Assembly (NCBI GenBank): GCA_002451155.1
Contig: DKBG01000067.1
Span: forward strand, 1-6,838
Direction of reading: 5' to 3'
DNA length: 6,838 bases
Source of the DNA: Ignavibacteria bacterium UBA6906
GTDB lineage: Bacteria > Bacteroidota > Ignavibacteria > UBA10030 > UBA6906
The stretch's first letter is position 1. The number at the start of each line of letters is the position of its first letter. The notes beneath the pieces are model-generated. The model did not search any database. It saw only the letters and a list, made by a program, of their open reading frames with translations, and was not told where the DNA came from. A program made the position numbers and the translations under genes. This document shows, one piece after another, positions 1 to 6,670 of the stretch.

Positions 1-284
1 AGCAGGGGTGTCAGAAGGCCAAGGAACTCATTGACCCGTCGCATCGGGACACTCCAGACCGCCCCGCCGATGTACTCCAGGGCAACCATGAACACCGCGC
101 CGACAGCGAGGCTTGCCACGAAAAGGAAGAGCACCAGGTTGTCAAACGCCGCCCGACGAGGATCAACCAGATACGCGGCAAAGACAATGCACGCACCCAG
201 CACGAGCAATCCCCACCCTATCCGGACGGTGCGCTCCGGCAGTGGCCGCGGGTCTATTGCAGACGGTGTGGCGTGTGTGCTCAT
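1..284 (-). CDS. actF: ActF, NrfD-like membrane subunit of Alternative Complex III (partial, 3' end beyond window)
   Basis: Only the first 94 codons are present; the gene runs off the left edge of the window. The ATG at 284-282 overlaps the stop of the upstream ActD-ActE gene (ATGA), and an AAGGAG ribosome site lies 11 bases upstream. The translation starts MSTHATPSAI and has hydrophobic segments at about residues 22-40 and 48-70. These are followed by ALEYIGGAVWSVPMRR (residues 68-83), a stretch I recognise as characteristic of the ActF quinol:cytochrome c oxidoreductase family. ActF is the second NrfD-like (paralogous to ActC) polytopic subunit of ACIII. In the known complexes it sits in the inner membrane and has been proposed to take part in proton movement. 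It is the expected gene after actD/actE in the usual order. The residues proposed for quinone or proton handling lie outside the window, so their integrity cannot be judged. Confidence 0.86.
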   Translation of the reverse strand, partial: MSTHATPSAIDPRPLPERTVRIGWGLLVLGACIVFAAYLVDPRRAAFDNLVLFLFVASLAVGAVFMVALEYIGGAVWSVPMRRVNEFLGLLTPL

Positions 285-1420
285 TTGAAATCGGACTCCT
301 TCGGATTCTGCGCGCGCTGGAGCACGCGGATATAGTGCACGATTGCCCACCTGTCGTCTCGCGGGATCTGCCGCTCGTACGACGGCATGACGTTCTGTCC
401 ATCCGTGATCACATGGTAGATGCTTCCGTCCGGCCAGTTCCGAATCTTGTCCGAGTGAAGGGTTGGCGGATTTGGAAACTGTCCCCGAAGCCTGCTGTCC
501 CCGGCGGCGAAGTTCCCGTGACACGGACTGCAGAACGTGAGGAACTTCTGCTTTCCGAGCGCGAGAACCTCACGCGTCGGAAGGAGCGGATTGACCAGGT
601 TTCTTCCCGCCTCGTCCGGTTTCCCTTTGTAGGGATAGGGGAGGAATCCGCGCGCCACGGTACCTGCTACGGGGGGACGCATTCCGATCCCATCCGGGAA
701 GAGCTCAGAGGTCTGCTGCGCTTTGAGCTTCGCCTGGACGCTCATCCAGTTGAACGGAACCATAAAGAGGATCTTGTTGAGCGAGACGTACGTCACGCCT
801 GACATGATCAGCGCGGTGGCGACACAGATGGCGATGAACTTCGGTTCGAAGAGCCTCGGGCGCTGGGCGCCGTACGGATCGTCAAAGTGGACAGGCGCCA
901 CCTCGCGCGCGCCGAGTTTCTTGAGGAAGACGGTGACCGCGGCCTCGTCGAATTTCGGGTCGTCCGCCTCGATGTAGAGCCCGAACATGTCCGAGGAGAC
1001 CCGCTTCATATATCGGGAATCGTGGATCGGATGACTCGCGTTCGGAAACTTAAAGTAGATCACAATCATCGAGATCACCGTAAGGACGGCGGTCATGAGG
1101 ACGGTCACCTCGAACGCAACCGGAACAAACGCCGGCCATGACCAGAAGGGCTTCCCTCCGATCACCAGCGGATAATCGACGAGCGTCACCCAGGTCATAA
1201 ATCCGACCGCGGAAACCGCTCCCAGCAATCCAAAGGCGAGAGCGAAAAGGCCTACCCGCGTCGGGCGGAGACGCATGGCTTTATCCATCCCGTGTACCGG
1301 ATAGGGGGTATTGACATCAAACCGGGTGTACCCTGCTTTTGACGTCTCCTCGGCGGCGCGGAGAATGCCGTCGGGCGAATCGAAGAGGGCCGTGACGGCG
1401 TACAGGGGATGCTTAGTCAT
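281..1420 (-). CDS. ActD-ActE fusion: DUF3341 membrane protein joined to monoheme cytochrome c of Alternative Complex III
   Basis: This 379-residue protein carries two ACIII subunits in one chain. Residues 1-180 are ActD-like (DUF3341): a soluble N-terminal part (LYAVTALFDSPDGI), two transmembrane helices at about 56-79 and 96-124 separated by a short loop, then a soluble segment with the family-like stretch HDSRYM (133-138). A third helix at about 194-217 leads into an ActE-like part: GIGMRPPVAGTVARG (244-258), then a class I cytochrome c with one haem site C297-S-P-C300-H301 and a probable axial Met345 in NVMPSY. ActE is one of the likely electron exits of the complex; ActD is a structural membrane subunit. 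In many ACIII operons ActE is a separate lipoprotein. Here no signal peptide or lipobox precedes it, and the helix at 194-217 serves as linker and anchor. The ATG at 1420 overlaps the end of actC by 8 bases (ATGACTAA) and has a GGAAGGAG site 12 bases upstream. The reading frame is continuous. Confidence 0.92.
   Translation of the reverse strand: MTKHPLYAVTALFDSPDGILRAAEETSKAGYTRFDVNTPYPVHGMDKAMRLRPTRVGLFALAFGLLGAVSAVGFMTWVTLVDYPLVIGGKPFWSWPAFVPVAFEVTVLMTAVLTVISMIVIYFKFPNASHPIHDSRYMKRVSSDMFGLYIEADDPKFDEAAVTVFLKKLGAREVAPVHFDDPYGAQRPRLFEPKFIAICVATALIMSGVTYVSLNKILFMVPFNWMSVQAKLKAQQTSELFPDGIGMRPPVAGTVARGFLPYPYKGKPDEAGRNLVNPLLPTREVLALGKQKFLTFCSPCHGNFAAGDSRLRGQFPNPPTLHSDKIRNWPDGSIYHVITDGQNVMPSYERQIPRDDRWAIVHYIRVLQRAQNPKESDFK
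296..301 (-). promoter_or_regulatory. Ribosome binding site AAGGAG for actF
   Basis: AAGGAG lies near the 3' end of the ActD-ActE gene, 11 bases before the ATG at 284. It supports this ATG, which overlaps the preceding stop as ATGA, as the actF start. Confidence 0.7.
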
Positions 1421-2780
1421 GATGCGGCTGCGCTCCTTCCACGACTGCTTTCACCTCCGAAATCGAAACCACCGGGAGGACCCGCACAAAGAGCAGAATG
1501 AGAGTGAAGAAGAGACCGAAGCTTCCGATGAGAATGCCGACGTCGTACATGGTCGGGACATAATGACCCCAGCTTGTCGGGAGGAAGTCTCTCGACAGCG
1601 AGGTGACGACAATGACAAATCGCTCGAACCACATCCCCACATTCACAACGATTCCGATCGCGAACATCAGGGGGATCGACCGCCTGATCTTCTTGAACCA
1701 GAAAAGCTGGGGGAAGATCACATTGCACGATACCATCGTCCAGTAGGCCCAGGCATACGGACCGAGGGCCCGGTTGATGAACACAAACATCTCAAACTGG
1801 TTCCCGCTGTACCAGGCGGTAAAGAACTCCATGGCGTACGCGTACCCGACCATGCTTCCAGTCAATATCATGACCTTGTTCATTTTTTCGAGATGGTCAA
1901 GCGTGATGATATGGGTAAGCTTAAACGTCTGACGGACGATGATCAGGACGTTCTGAACCATCGCAAAGCCGGAAAATACCGCGCCCGCGACGAAATAGGG
2001 GGGGAAGATCGTGGTGTGCCACCCCGGGATGACTGCAACGGCAAAATCGAAGCTGACAATCGTATGGACGGAGAGGACAAGCGGAGTGGCAAAGCCGGCC
2101 AGGATGAGGTAGGCCCGTTCATAGTGTTGCCAGTGCCGGTTTGAATGCCTCCACCCGAGGCTAAGGACAGAGTACGCGACCTTCTTCACAGCGTTCGTTG
2201 TCCGGTCGCGGAGCGTCGCCAGATCGGGGATCAATCCGAGGTACCAGAAGACGGCGGAGACTGTCAGGTACGTCGAGACCGCAAATACGTCCCAGAGTAG
2301 CGGCGACGTGAAGTTGACCCAGATCCCGTGCTGGTTCGGATACGGGGTCAGGTAGATCGGCAGCCACGGCCGTCCTGTGTGCAGCAAGGGAAAAAGGCCG
2401 GCGCACATGACCGCAAAAATCGTCATGGCTTCCGCGAAACGCGCGATGCCGGTTCTCCATCGCTGACGGAGCAGGAACAGGATCGCAGAGATCAGCGTCC
2501 CCGCGTGACCGATCCCGACCCAGAAGACGAAATTCACGATGTCAAAACCCCAGGCGACCGGCTGGTTGATCCCCCAGACACCCAGCCCCTCGAATACTGT
2601 CACGGCGATACAGAAGACCCCGAACGAGAGCATGGTCAACGTGACCGCAATCGAGATCCACCAGGTACGAGTCGGGAATTGGTCGAGCGGGGCTGCGATG
2701 GCTGCATCGAGCTCAGCCGCATGGGGCTTCCCCTCAACGACGGGGAGTTCCCGCGTGTAGTCCACAGCAGCGGTGGTCAC
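1413..2780 (-). CDS. actC: ActC, NrfD-family quinol-binding membrane subunit of Alternative Complex III
   Basis: The protein has 455 residues and about ten hydrophobic helices, near 40-64, 78-104, 117-137, 160-184, 224-252, 260-284, 302-320, 340-362, 370-394 and 410-433. It belongs to the NrfD/PsrC family. ActC binds menaquinol or ubiquinol near the periplasmic side and passes electrons to the iron-sulfur domain of ActB. Recognisable stretches are GIGHAGTLISAILFL (89-103), PLLHTGRPWLP (131-141), TSPLLWDVFAVSTYL (158-172) and GMWFERFVIV (382-391). His134 and Asp164 match the conserved His/Asp pair placed at the quinol pocket in studied ACIII complexes; this assignment is from memory of the family. 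I chose the GTG at 2780 because it forms a GTGA overlap with the actB stop, has GGAGAAGG just upstream, and the protein-like sequence starts there. The open frame upstream of it only shadows actB. The C-terminus (VKAVVEGAQPHHD) overlaps the next gene by 8 bases. Confidence 0.95.
   Translation of the reverse strand: MTTAAVDYTRELPVVEGKPHAAELDAAIAAPLDQFPTRTWWISIAVTLTMLSFGVFCIAVTVFEGLGVWGINQPVAWGFDIVNFVFWVGIGHAGTLISAILFLLRQRWRTGIARFAEAMTIFAVMCAGLFPLLHTGRPWLPIYLTPYPNQHGIWVNFTSPLLWDVFAVSTYLTVSAVFWYLGLIPDLATLRDRTTNAVKKVAYSVLSLGWRHSNRHWQHYERAYLILAGFATPLVLSVHTIVSFDFAVAVIPGWHTTIFPPYFVAGAVFSGFAMVQNVLIIVRQTFKLTHIITLDHLEKMNKVMILTGSMVGYAYAMEFFTAWYSGNQFEMFVFINRALGPYAWAYWTMVSCNVIFPQLFWFKKIRRSIPLMFAIGIVVNVGMWFERFVIVVTSLSRDFLPTSWGHYVPTMYDVGILIGSFGLFFTLILLFVRVLPVVSISEVKAVVEGAQPHHD
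1433..1440 (-). promoter_or_regulatory. Ribosome binding site GGAAGGAG for the ActD-ActE fusion
   Basis: This purine-rich site lies in the 3' end of actC, 12 bases before the ATG at 1420. The spacing is slightly long but similar to that seen before actF. Confidence 0.65.
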
Positions 2781-5700
2781 GATACCTTCTCCGTGTGAAT
2801 ATTCCTGAGCTTGGCGACGTAGGTCACATTCGGACGAACATTCAGGTCTTCCAGGACATAGTATCCGAGACTGTGTTTCCTGTAGCGGGAAATCTCCGAT
2901 TCCGGATCGTTCATGTCGCCGAACACGATCGCCTGGGCCGGGCAGGCCTCCTGGCATGCGGTCCGGACGTCCGTCCCCTTGACCGGTCTCCCCTGCTCGA
3001 CGGCATGCTGGCGTGCCTCCATGATGCGTTGAACACAGAATGTACATTTCTCCATGACGCCGCGGGACCGCACGGTGACCTCCGGATTATGCAGGAGGGC
3101 CAGCGTATCCTGCTCGTAGTAGGCGTCAGCGAAGAAGTCCCGGAAGTTATAGAAATTGAAGCGCCGGACCTTGTACGGGCAGTTGTTTGAACAGTACTTC
3201 GTCCCCACGCATCTGTTATATGCCATCTGATTCAGGCCGTCCGGGCTGTGGTTTGTTGCCGAGACGGGACAGACGTTCTCACACGGCGCCTGGTCGCAAT
3301 GCTGGCACAGCATCGGCTGGTGGGTGAATGTCGGATCTGCGGCAGATCCCGAAAAGTAGCGGTCGAGTCTGATCCACTGCATCTCCCTTCCCCTCCCGAC
3401 CTGGTCTTTCCCGACGACGGGCACGTTGTTCTCGACATTGCATCCCGCAACACATGCGTTGCAGCCGACACATTTGTTCATATCGATCGCCATAGCCCAC
3501 TTCACGCCCTTGTACTCCACCTCTTTGGCGATGCTGAACAACTCAGGTCTCTTGTGCTCCTTCACCATGAACTCCGGGTCTTCCTGGTATGCAGCCAGGG
3601 TTCCCTCCCTGATGATCCCCCGCTTCGTGCCGAGATCCTTGAGATCGAGCGGTCCGGTATCGAGCCCGTGATGCTCCTGTGTGGAGACCAGCTCATACCG
3701 CCCGCTCACCTTCTTCACCCGGACATCACGGAAGACTCTGGCCCCGGTGAGGCTCGCCGGCGAAAGGAGGATGTTTGCGTCGGTCCCTACCCCGGAGCCG
3801 ATCGGGCCCGCGTTGGTCCGGCCGTATCCGAGTTCAATCGAAACGAACCGGTCTGCCTGACCCGGCTGGACATACACGGGGAACGTCTGCTTCGCGGAAC
3901 CGACGGACACCTCTATCATGTCGGAGGTCTGGACTCCGAGCTCCGCCGCAGTCGCGGGCGAGAGCGCGGCATAGTTGTCCCACACGATTTTTGAGACCGG
4001 ATGCGGGAGTTCCTGCAGCCAGCCGTTGTTCGCATACCGCCCATCCCCCAGATATGAGTTCGGCCGGAGGCCGGCGGCGAACTGCGGTGCCACTCCTGAA
4101 TGGCCGACCCCGGCCAATGCCGCGGTCGCAAACCGCCGTCCCGATTGTTCCGCCTCCCGCTCCTCCAAAACTCCGTCGTGAAGTGCAGAGAGCCAGAACG
4201 CTGAAAAATCGGATCTCGAGCGGAAGCGCGGGTAGACCTCCTTCTCCCAGCGGTTCACGAGATAGTCATGGTACACCGTCTCCGAGTAGGAGCCTTCGGG
4301 GCTCATCCAGGTCAAAAGAGCCGCTTCAACCTGACGGCTACCGTGCAGGGGCGAAATCATCGGTTGTTGAAGCGAAAGGATGCCGGATCTGACGCTGTGG
4401 TCACCCCATGATTCGAAGGTGTGACTCACCGGCAGAAGATACGTACACCATTGTCCCGTCTCGTCCTCTGCGTCGGCAAAACTGACGGACGTCGGAACGG
4501 AGCGGAGCGCCTCTCTGTACCCCACGCTCGGGGGGAGATGATACACCGGGTTCGTCCCGCAATGGATGACCATACCGACCCGGCCCTCCTTCATCCGCGC
4601 CACCAGTGCCTGGATCTCCGCGGGAGTGCTGAGCGATGCGTGCGAGAGGAGTGTCTGCCCGGGCACGTACAACTCGGTGTTTCCGAGAATCTCATTGAGG
4701 TAGTTGACTGCAACGTGGAGGCTCTCCGAAAGCGTGTCGCCTGCATAGACGATGCTGGTCCCCCGATGTATCAGGAGATCATCCACGAGACGCGTCAGGA
4801 CCGTCAACGGAAGACCGTAGTTCTTTTCAAGGGCATGGAGCGAGACTGTCGAGGCGACCTGGAGGATCTCCGGATCCATCCTGGCTTCTCCGCGAACGAA
4901 GCAGATCTCATTGAGCAGGCCGAGCACGAAATCGAGCTGACCGTCAGGCCGGAGTCGAAGGCGGTAGTCGGCATTCGTACCGGTGAGCGAGACGCTCCCT
5001 TCCACTGCATACAGACGGTTGAAGCGGTCGCCTGTCATGATATCGCGACCGGCAGCGAATTTCCTGATCTGCTCGAGCGTATTGCCTTCCGTTCCAAGAA
5101 TATCTGCTTCGAGAAGGACGATGACGGATGCCTTTTCCCACGCAATCACCGGAGGCGCGGAGGTCCCGTAGCAGGACTCCCATGCGGCCCTGCGAGTCGA
5201 GTCGTTGAACAGTTCGTAGGAATAGCGGCGCGTTGTCGGAAACATCGCCCCGAACTCCGCGAGCAGTTTTGTCGTTGTCGGTGACGTCAGGGTGTTCGTC
5301 AGCAGCGCGATTTCCTTCCCCTCGCCCACGCACTCCCGAAGCCGTTTCCTGATTTCGGAATCAACAGTCTCCCAGCTCATCGCACCCCGCTTGCCGGAAG
5401 TGGATCCGTGTTCCGGACTGCGGAGCCTCGACGGGTCGTAGAGATTCAACACACTCGCCTGTCCTCTCGGGCAGACCGCCCCACGATTGACCGGATGGTC
5501 TGGATTCCCGTCAACTTTGATCGGCCGTCCCTCCCGTGTCTTGACCAGGACGCCGCAGGAATTTGAGCAACCAGTACAGGTCGACGCATAATAATCGGCG
5601 ATGCCTGGCGTCACTTCCTCAGGTTTCTTCGTGTAGGGTACGATGTCACCCTTATCCCTGTAGGCGTTACACCCGGCAGCGGCGAACGCCGCAGACGCTG

Positions 5701-5884
5701 AGAGCAGGGCCAGGAATTGCTTCCGCGACATCGTGCCGAGGTCATCAATTCGGAAGTCGTCCGTTACGCCTGACATGAACTCATGGGCTTTCGTTTCGCT
5801 CACGGATTTCCCATCGTACAGCTCCTTCAGGCTTCGCCAGTATGTCGACTCCGGGGCGTTCATGTCGTCGCGCTTCTCAACCAT
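2777..5884 (-). CDS. actB: ActB, fused molybdopterin-oxidoreductase-like and iron-sulfur protein of Alternative Complex III
   Basis: This 1035-residue periplasmic subunit is the electron wire of ACIII. After an N-terminal stretch of about 50 residues comes a Tat-like signal, SRKQFLALL (53-61), with Arg-Lys instead of Arg-Arg, and a lipobox ending AAAGC (Cys72), so a lipid anchor is likely. Residues from about 95 to 720 resemble the MopB (molybdopterin oxidoreductase) fold: LVKTREGRPIKVDGNPDHP (113-131), GTNPVYHLPP (443-452), SWGDHSVRSG (492-501) and LPHPVSKIVWDNYAA (626-640). Unusually, it keeps C103-x2-C106-x3-C110-x27-C138 followed by PRG, a full [4Fe-4S] motif. I see no obvious molybdenum ligand. 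The C-terminal ferredoxin-like part (about 790-1035) has Cys805/808/811/815, 860/863/868/872, 892/898/902 and 947/950/977/981. That is 15 cysteines, fitting three [4Fe-4S] and one [3Fe-4S] cluster as known for ActB. The ATG at 5884 overlaps the upstream gene by 8 bases and has a weak AAAGG; the ATG at 5863 (Met8, with GAGAAG 9 bases upstream) is a plausible alternative start. Confidence 0.95.
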   Translation of the reverse strand: MVEKRDDMNAPESTYWRSLKELYDGKSVSETKAHEFMSGVTDDFRIDDLGTMSRKQFLALLSASAAFAAAGCNAYRDKGDIVPYTKKPEEVTPGIADYYASTCTGCSNSCGVLVKTREGRPIKVDGNPDHPVNRGAVCPRGQASVLNLYDPSRLRSPEHGSTSGKRGAMSWETVDSEIRKRLRECVGEGKEIALLTNTLTSPTTTKLLAEFGAMFPTTRRYSYELFNDSTRRAAWESCYGTSAPPVIAWEKASVIVLLEADILGTEGNTLEQIRKFAAGRDIMTGDRFNRLYAVEGSVSLTGTNADYRLRLRPDGQLDFVLGLLNEICFVRGEARMDPEILQVASTVSLHALEKNYGLPLTVLTRLVDDLLIHRGTSIVYAGDTLSESLHVAVNYLNEILGNTELYVPGQTLLSHASLSTPAEIQALVARMKEGRVGMVIHCGTNPVYHLPPSVGYREALRSVPTSVSFADAEDETGQWCTYLLPVSHTFESWGDHSVRSGILSLQQPMISPLHGSRQVEAALLTWMSPEGSYSETVYHDYLVNRWEKEVYPRFRSRSDFSAFWLSALHDGVLEEREAEQSGRRFATAALAGVGHSGVAPQFAAGLRPNSYLGDGRYANNGWLQELPHPVSKIVWDNYAALSPATAAELGVQTSDMIEVSVGSAKQTFPVYVQPGQADRFVSIELGYGRTNAGPIGSGVGTDANILLSPASLTGARVFRDVRVKKVSGRYELVSTQEHHGLDTGPLDLKDLGTKRGIIREGTLAAYQEDPEFMVKEHKRPELFSIAKEVEYKGVKWAMAIDMNKCVGCNACVAGCNVENNVPVVGKDQVGRGREMQWIRLDRYFSGSAADPTFTHQPMLCQHCDQAPCENVCPVSATNHSPDGLNQMAYNRCVGTKYCSNNCPYKVRRFNFYNFRDFFADAYYEQDTLALLHNPEVTVRSRGVMEKCTFCVQRIMEARQHAVEQGRPVKGTDVRTACQEACPAQAIVFGDMNDPESEISRYRKHSLGYYVLEDLNVRPNVTYVAKLRNIHTEKVS
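2785..2792 (-). promoter_or_regulatory. Ribosome binding site GGAGAAGG deciding the GTG start of actC
   Basis: The site lies within the last codons of actB; its GGAG core is 8 bases from the GTG at 2780. Together with the GTGA stop/start overlap it fixes the actC start here and not at the far-upstream ATG of the same open frame. Confidence 0.75.
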
Positions 5885-6089
5885 TCGTGTTCGGGCCTTT
5901 CGGGGATCTTGGGACTGCGAGCGGATTCGACTTGACGGTCACCAGACGCGCAGGTTCTTTTGACCCGCGGCCGGCGCGGAAGAGTCCGGGAAGAATGCCG
6001 GCGGCGGCGAGGATCCCCCCGAGTGAGGCCGCGCCGAGACCGAAGAATGTCCTGCGCTTCAGGGAAACAGGCCGGGAACTGGAATTCAT
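5877..6089 (-). CDS. Unassigned 70-residue protein with Tat-like signal, between actA and actB
   Basis: I do not recognise this protein. It starts 11 bases after the actA stop, and its AGGAG ribosome site overlaps that stop codon with 8-base spacing to ATG. It ends overlapping the actB start by 8 bases (ATGGTTGA), so it sits tightly inside the operon and is very probably translated. The 70 residues begin with a basic stretch carrying twin arginines, SLKRRTFFGLG (9-19). A small-residue-rich hydrophobic segment follows at about 16-37 (AASLGGILAAAGI), then a basic, proline-containing tail of about 33 residues. There is no cysteine or histidine anywhere, so it cannot bind haem or a typical Fe-S cluster, and it has no lipobox. 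The start resembles the Tat signal-anchor of Rieske proteins, but nothing of the Rieske domain follows. By context it may be a small single-helix accessory or assembly subunit of ACIII; such small subunits are known in some ACIII complexes, but homology is not shown here. Confidence 0.72.
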   Translation of the reverse strand: MNSSSRPVSLKRRTFFGLGAASLGGILAAAGILPGLFRAGRGSKEPARLVTVKSNPLAVPRSPKGPNTNG

Positions 6090-6097
6090 TGCAGAAT

Positions 6098-6102
6098 CTC
6101 CT
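6098..6102 (-). promoter_or_regulatory. Ribosome binding site AGGAG for the 70-residue protein
   Basis: On the minus strand AGGAG lies 8 bases before the ATG at 6089 and shares bases with the TAG stop of actA. It is the cleanest Shine-Dalgarno site in the window and the main support that the small unassigned frame is a real, translationally coupled gene. Confidence 0.8.
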
Positions 6103-6670
6103 AACGGTGACAGGTGTTGCAGTTGTCGGGACCCTTCTGGATTCCCGCTATGTCGGGAAGACGGTCCGGTGCGTTGCGGTGGCAGCTCAGGCAGGCGGCC
6201 ATCGTGAATTCTGAGACCTGCGAAACGACATCCATGTTCTCAACAGCCCCGTGGCAATTGACGCAGCCAACCCCTTTGTTGACATGCACACTGTGGTTGA
6301 AGTAGGCAAAGTCGGGGACTCTGTGAACCCGTTTCCAGGGGAGTGCTTTCCCATCCTCATAATATTTTGTCAGAGCGATGATCTCCGGGCGGTTCTTTCT
6401 CGCAACGGAGTGACAATTCATGCAGGTGGAGACCGGCGGGATTGTGGCATGCGGAGAGACTACGACGCCCGTGTGGCAGTACTGACAATCAATCCGCATT
6501 GTTCCCGCATGGAGCTTATGGGAAAACGCCACCGGCTGCGTGGGGGCATACCCGATGCCGTCCCGTTCCGCCCTGGACAAATAGTATGTCACGACGGCCG
6601 AGAGGAGTGCAACGAAGAGGACAACAGGGAGACGAATGCGGAGAATATAATCAAGTGACGAACGTTTCAT
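6101..6670 (-). CDS. actA: ActA, pentaheme c-type cytochrome of Alternative Complex III
   Basis: The protein has 189 residues from the ATG at 6670 and carries five covalent haem sites: C62-QY-CH66, C83-MN-CH87, C136-VN-CH140, C160-LS-CH164 and C184-NT-CH188. The chain ends one residue after the last site. Other histidines available as distal ligands include His51, His54, His74, His116, His126 and His129. Residues 11-31 (RIRLPVVLFVALLSAVVTYYL) form one hydrophobic helix after a basic start, without a clear signal-peptidase site, so an uncleaved N-terminal membrane anchor with a periplasmic haem domain is likely. In ACIII, ActA takes electrons from the ActB iron-sulfur chain and delivers them toward the terminal acceptor. 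The motif FSHKLHAG (49-56) and the five-haem count match the family. The frame stays open to an ATG at 6805, but those 45 extra residues precede the basic, hydrophobic N-terminus expected of the family and look non-coding, so I prefer 6670. It is the first gene of the visible operon. Confidence 0.95.
   Translation of the reverse strand: MKRSSLDYILRIRLPVVLFVALLSAVVTYYLSRAERDGIGYAPTQPVAFSHKLHAGTMRIDCQYCHTGVVVSPHATIPPVSTCMNCHSVARKNRPEIIALTKYYEDGKALPWKRVHRVPDFAYFNHSVHVNKGVGCVNCHGAVENMDVVSQVSEFTMAACLSCHRNAPDRLPDIAGIQKGPDNCNTCHR

Noticed and set aside
113..802. Long plus-strand open frame opposite actF and the ActE part
   Set aside because: It lies antisense to the haem domain and helix of a clearly recognised protein, has no ribosome site or family features, and its Arg/Glu-rich composition is typical of the opposite strand of GC-rich genes.
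1311..2144. 277-codon plus-strand open frame opposite actC
   Set aside because: Its extreme His/Asp/Arg/Glu content is the mirror of hydrophobic helices in actC; no recognisable domain.
2781..3047. Upstream extension of the actC frame to an ATG at 3047
   Set aside because: The 89 extra residues overlap the essential cluster-binding end of actB and look non-coding; the GTG at 2780 has a ribosome site and a GTGA overlap.
3248..3994. 248-codon plus-strand open frame opposite the Fe-S part of actB
   Set aside because: Antisense shadow of a strongly conserved cysteine-rich domain; no start signal or protein-like features.
4421..5284. 287-codon plus-strand open frame opposite the Mo-like part of actB
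   Set aside because: Antisense shadow; overlaps actB completely and shows no recognisable fold or operon context.
5877..6089. Small gene as a truncated Rieske iron-sulfur protein or frameshifted piece of actB
   Set aside because: It has no Cys or His and no Rieske cluster boxes; actB has its own complete signal region in another frame, and the two genes overlap in a regular stop/start fashion, so no frameshift is needed.
281..6670. Interpretation as a Qrc, polysulfide reductase or Nrf-type complex
   Set aside because: These share multihaem, MopB, Fe-S and NrfD parts, but a fused MopB/Fe-S protein together with DUF3341, a monohaem ActE domain and a second NrfD-like ActF is specific to Alternative Complex III.
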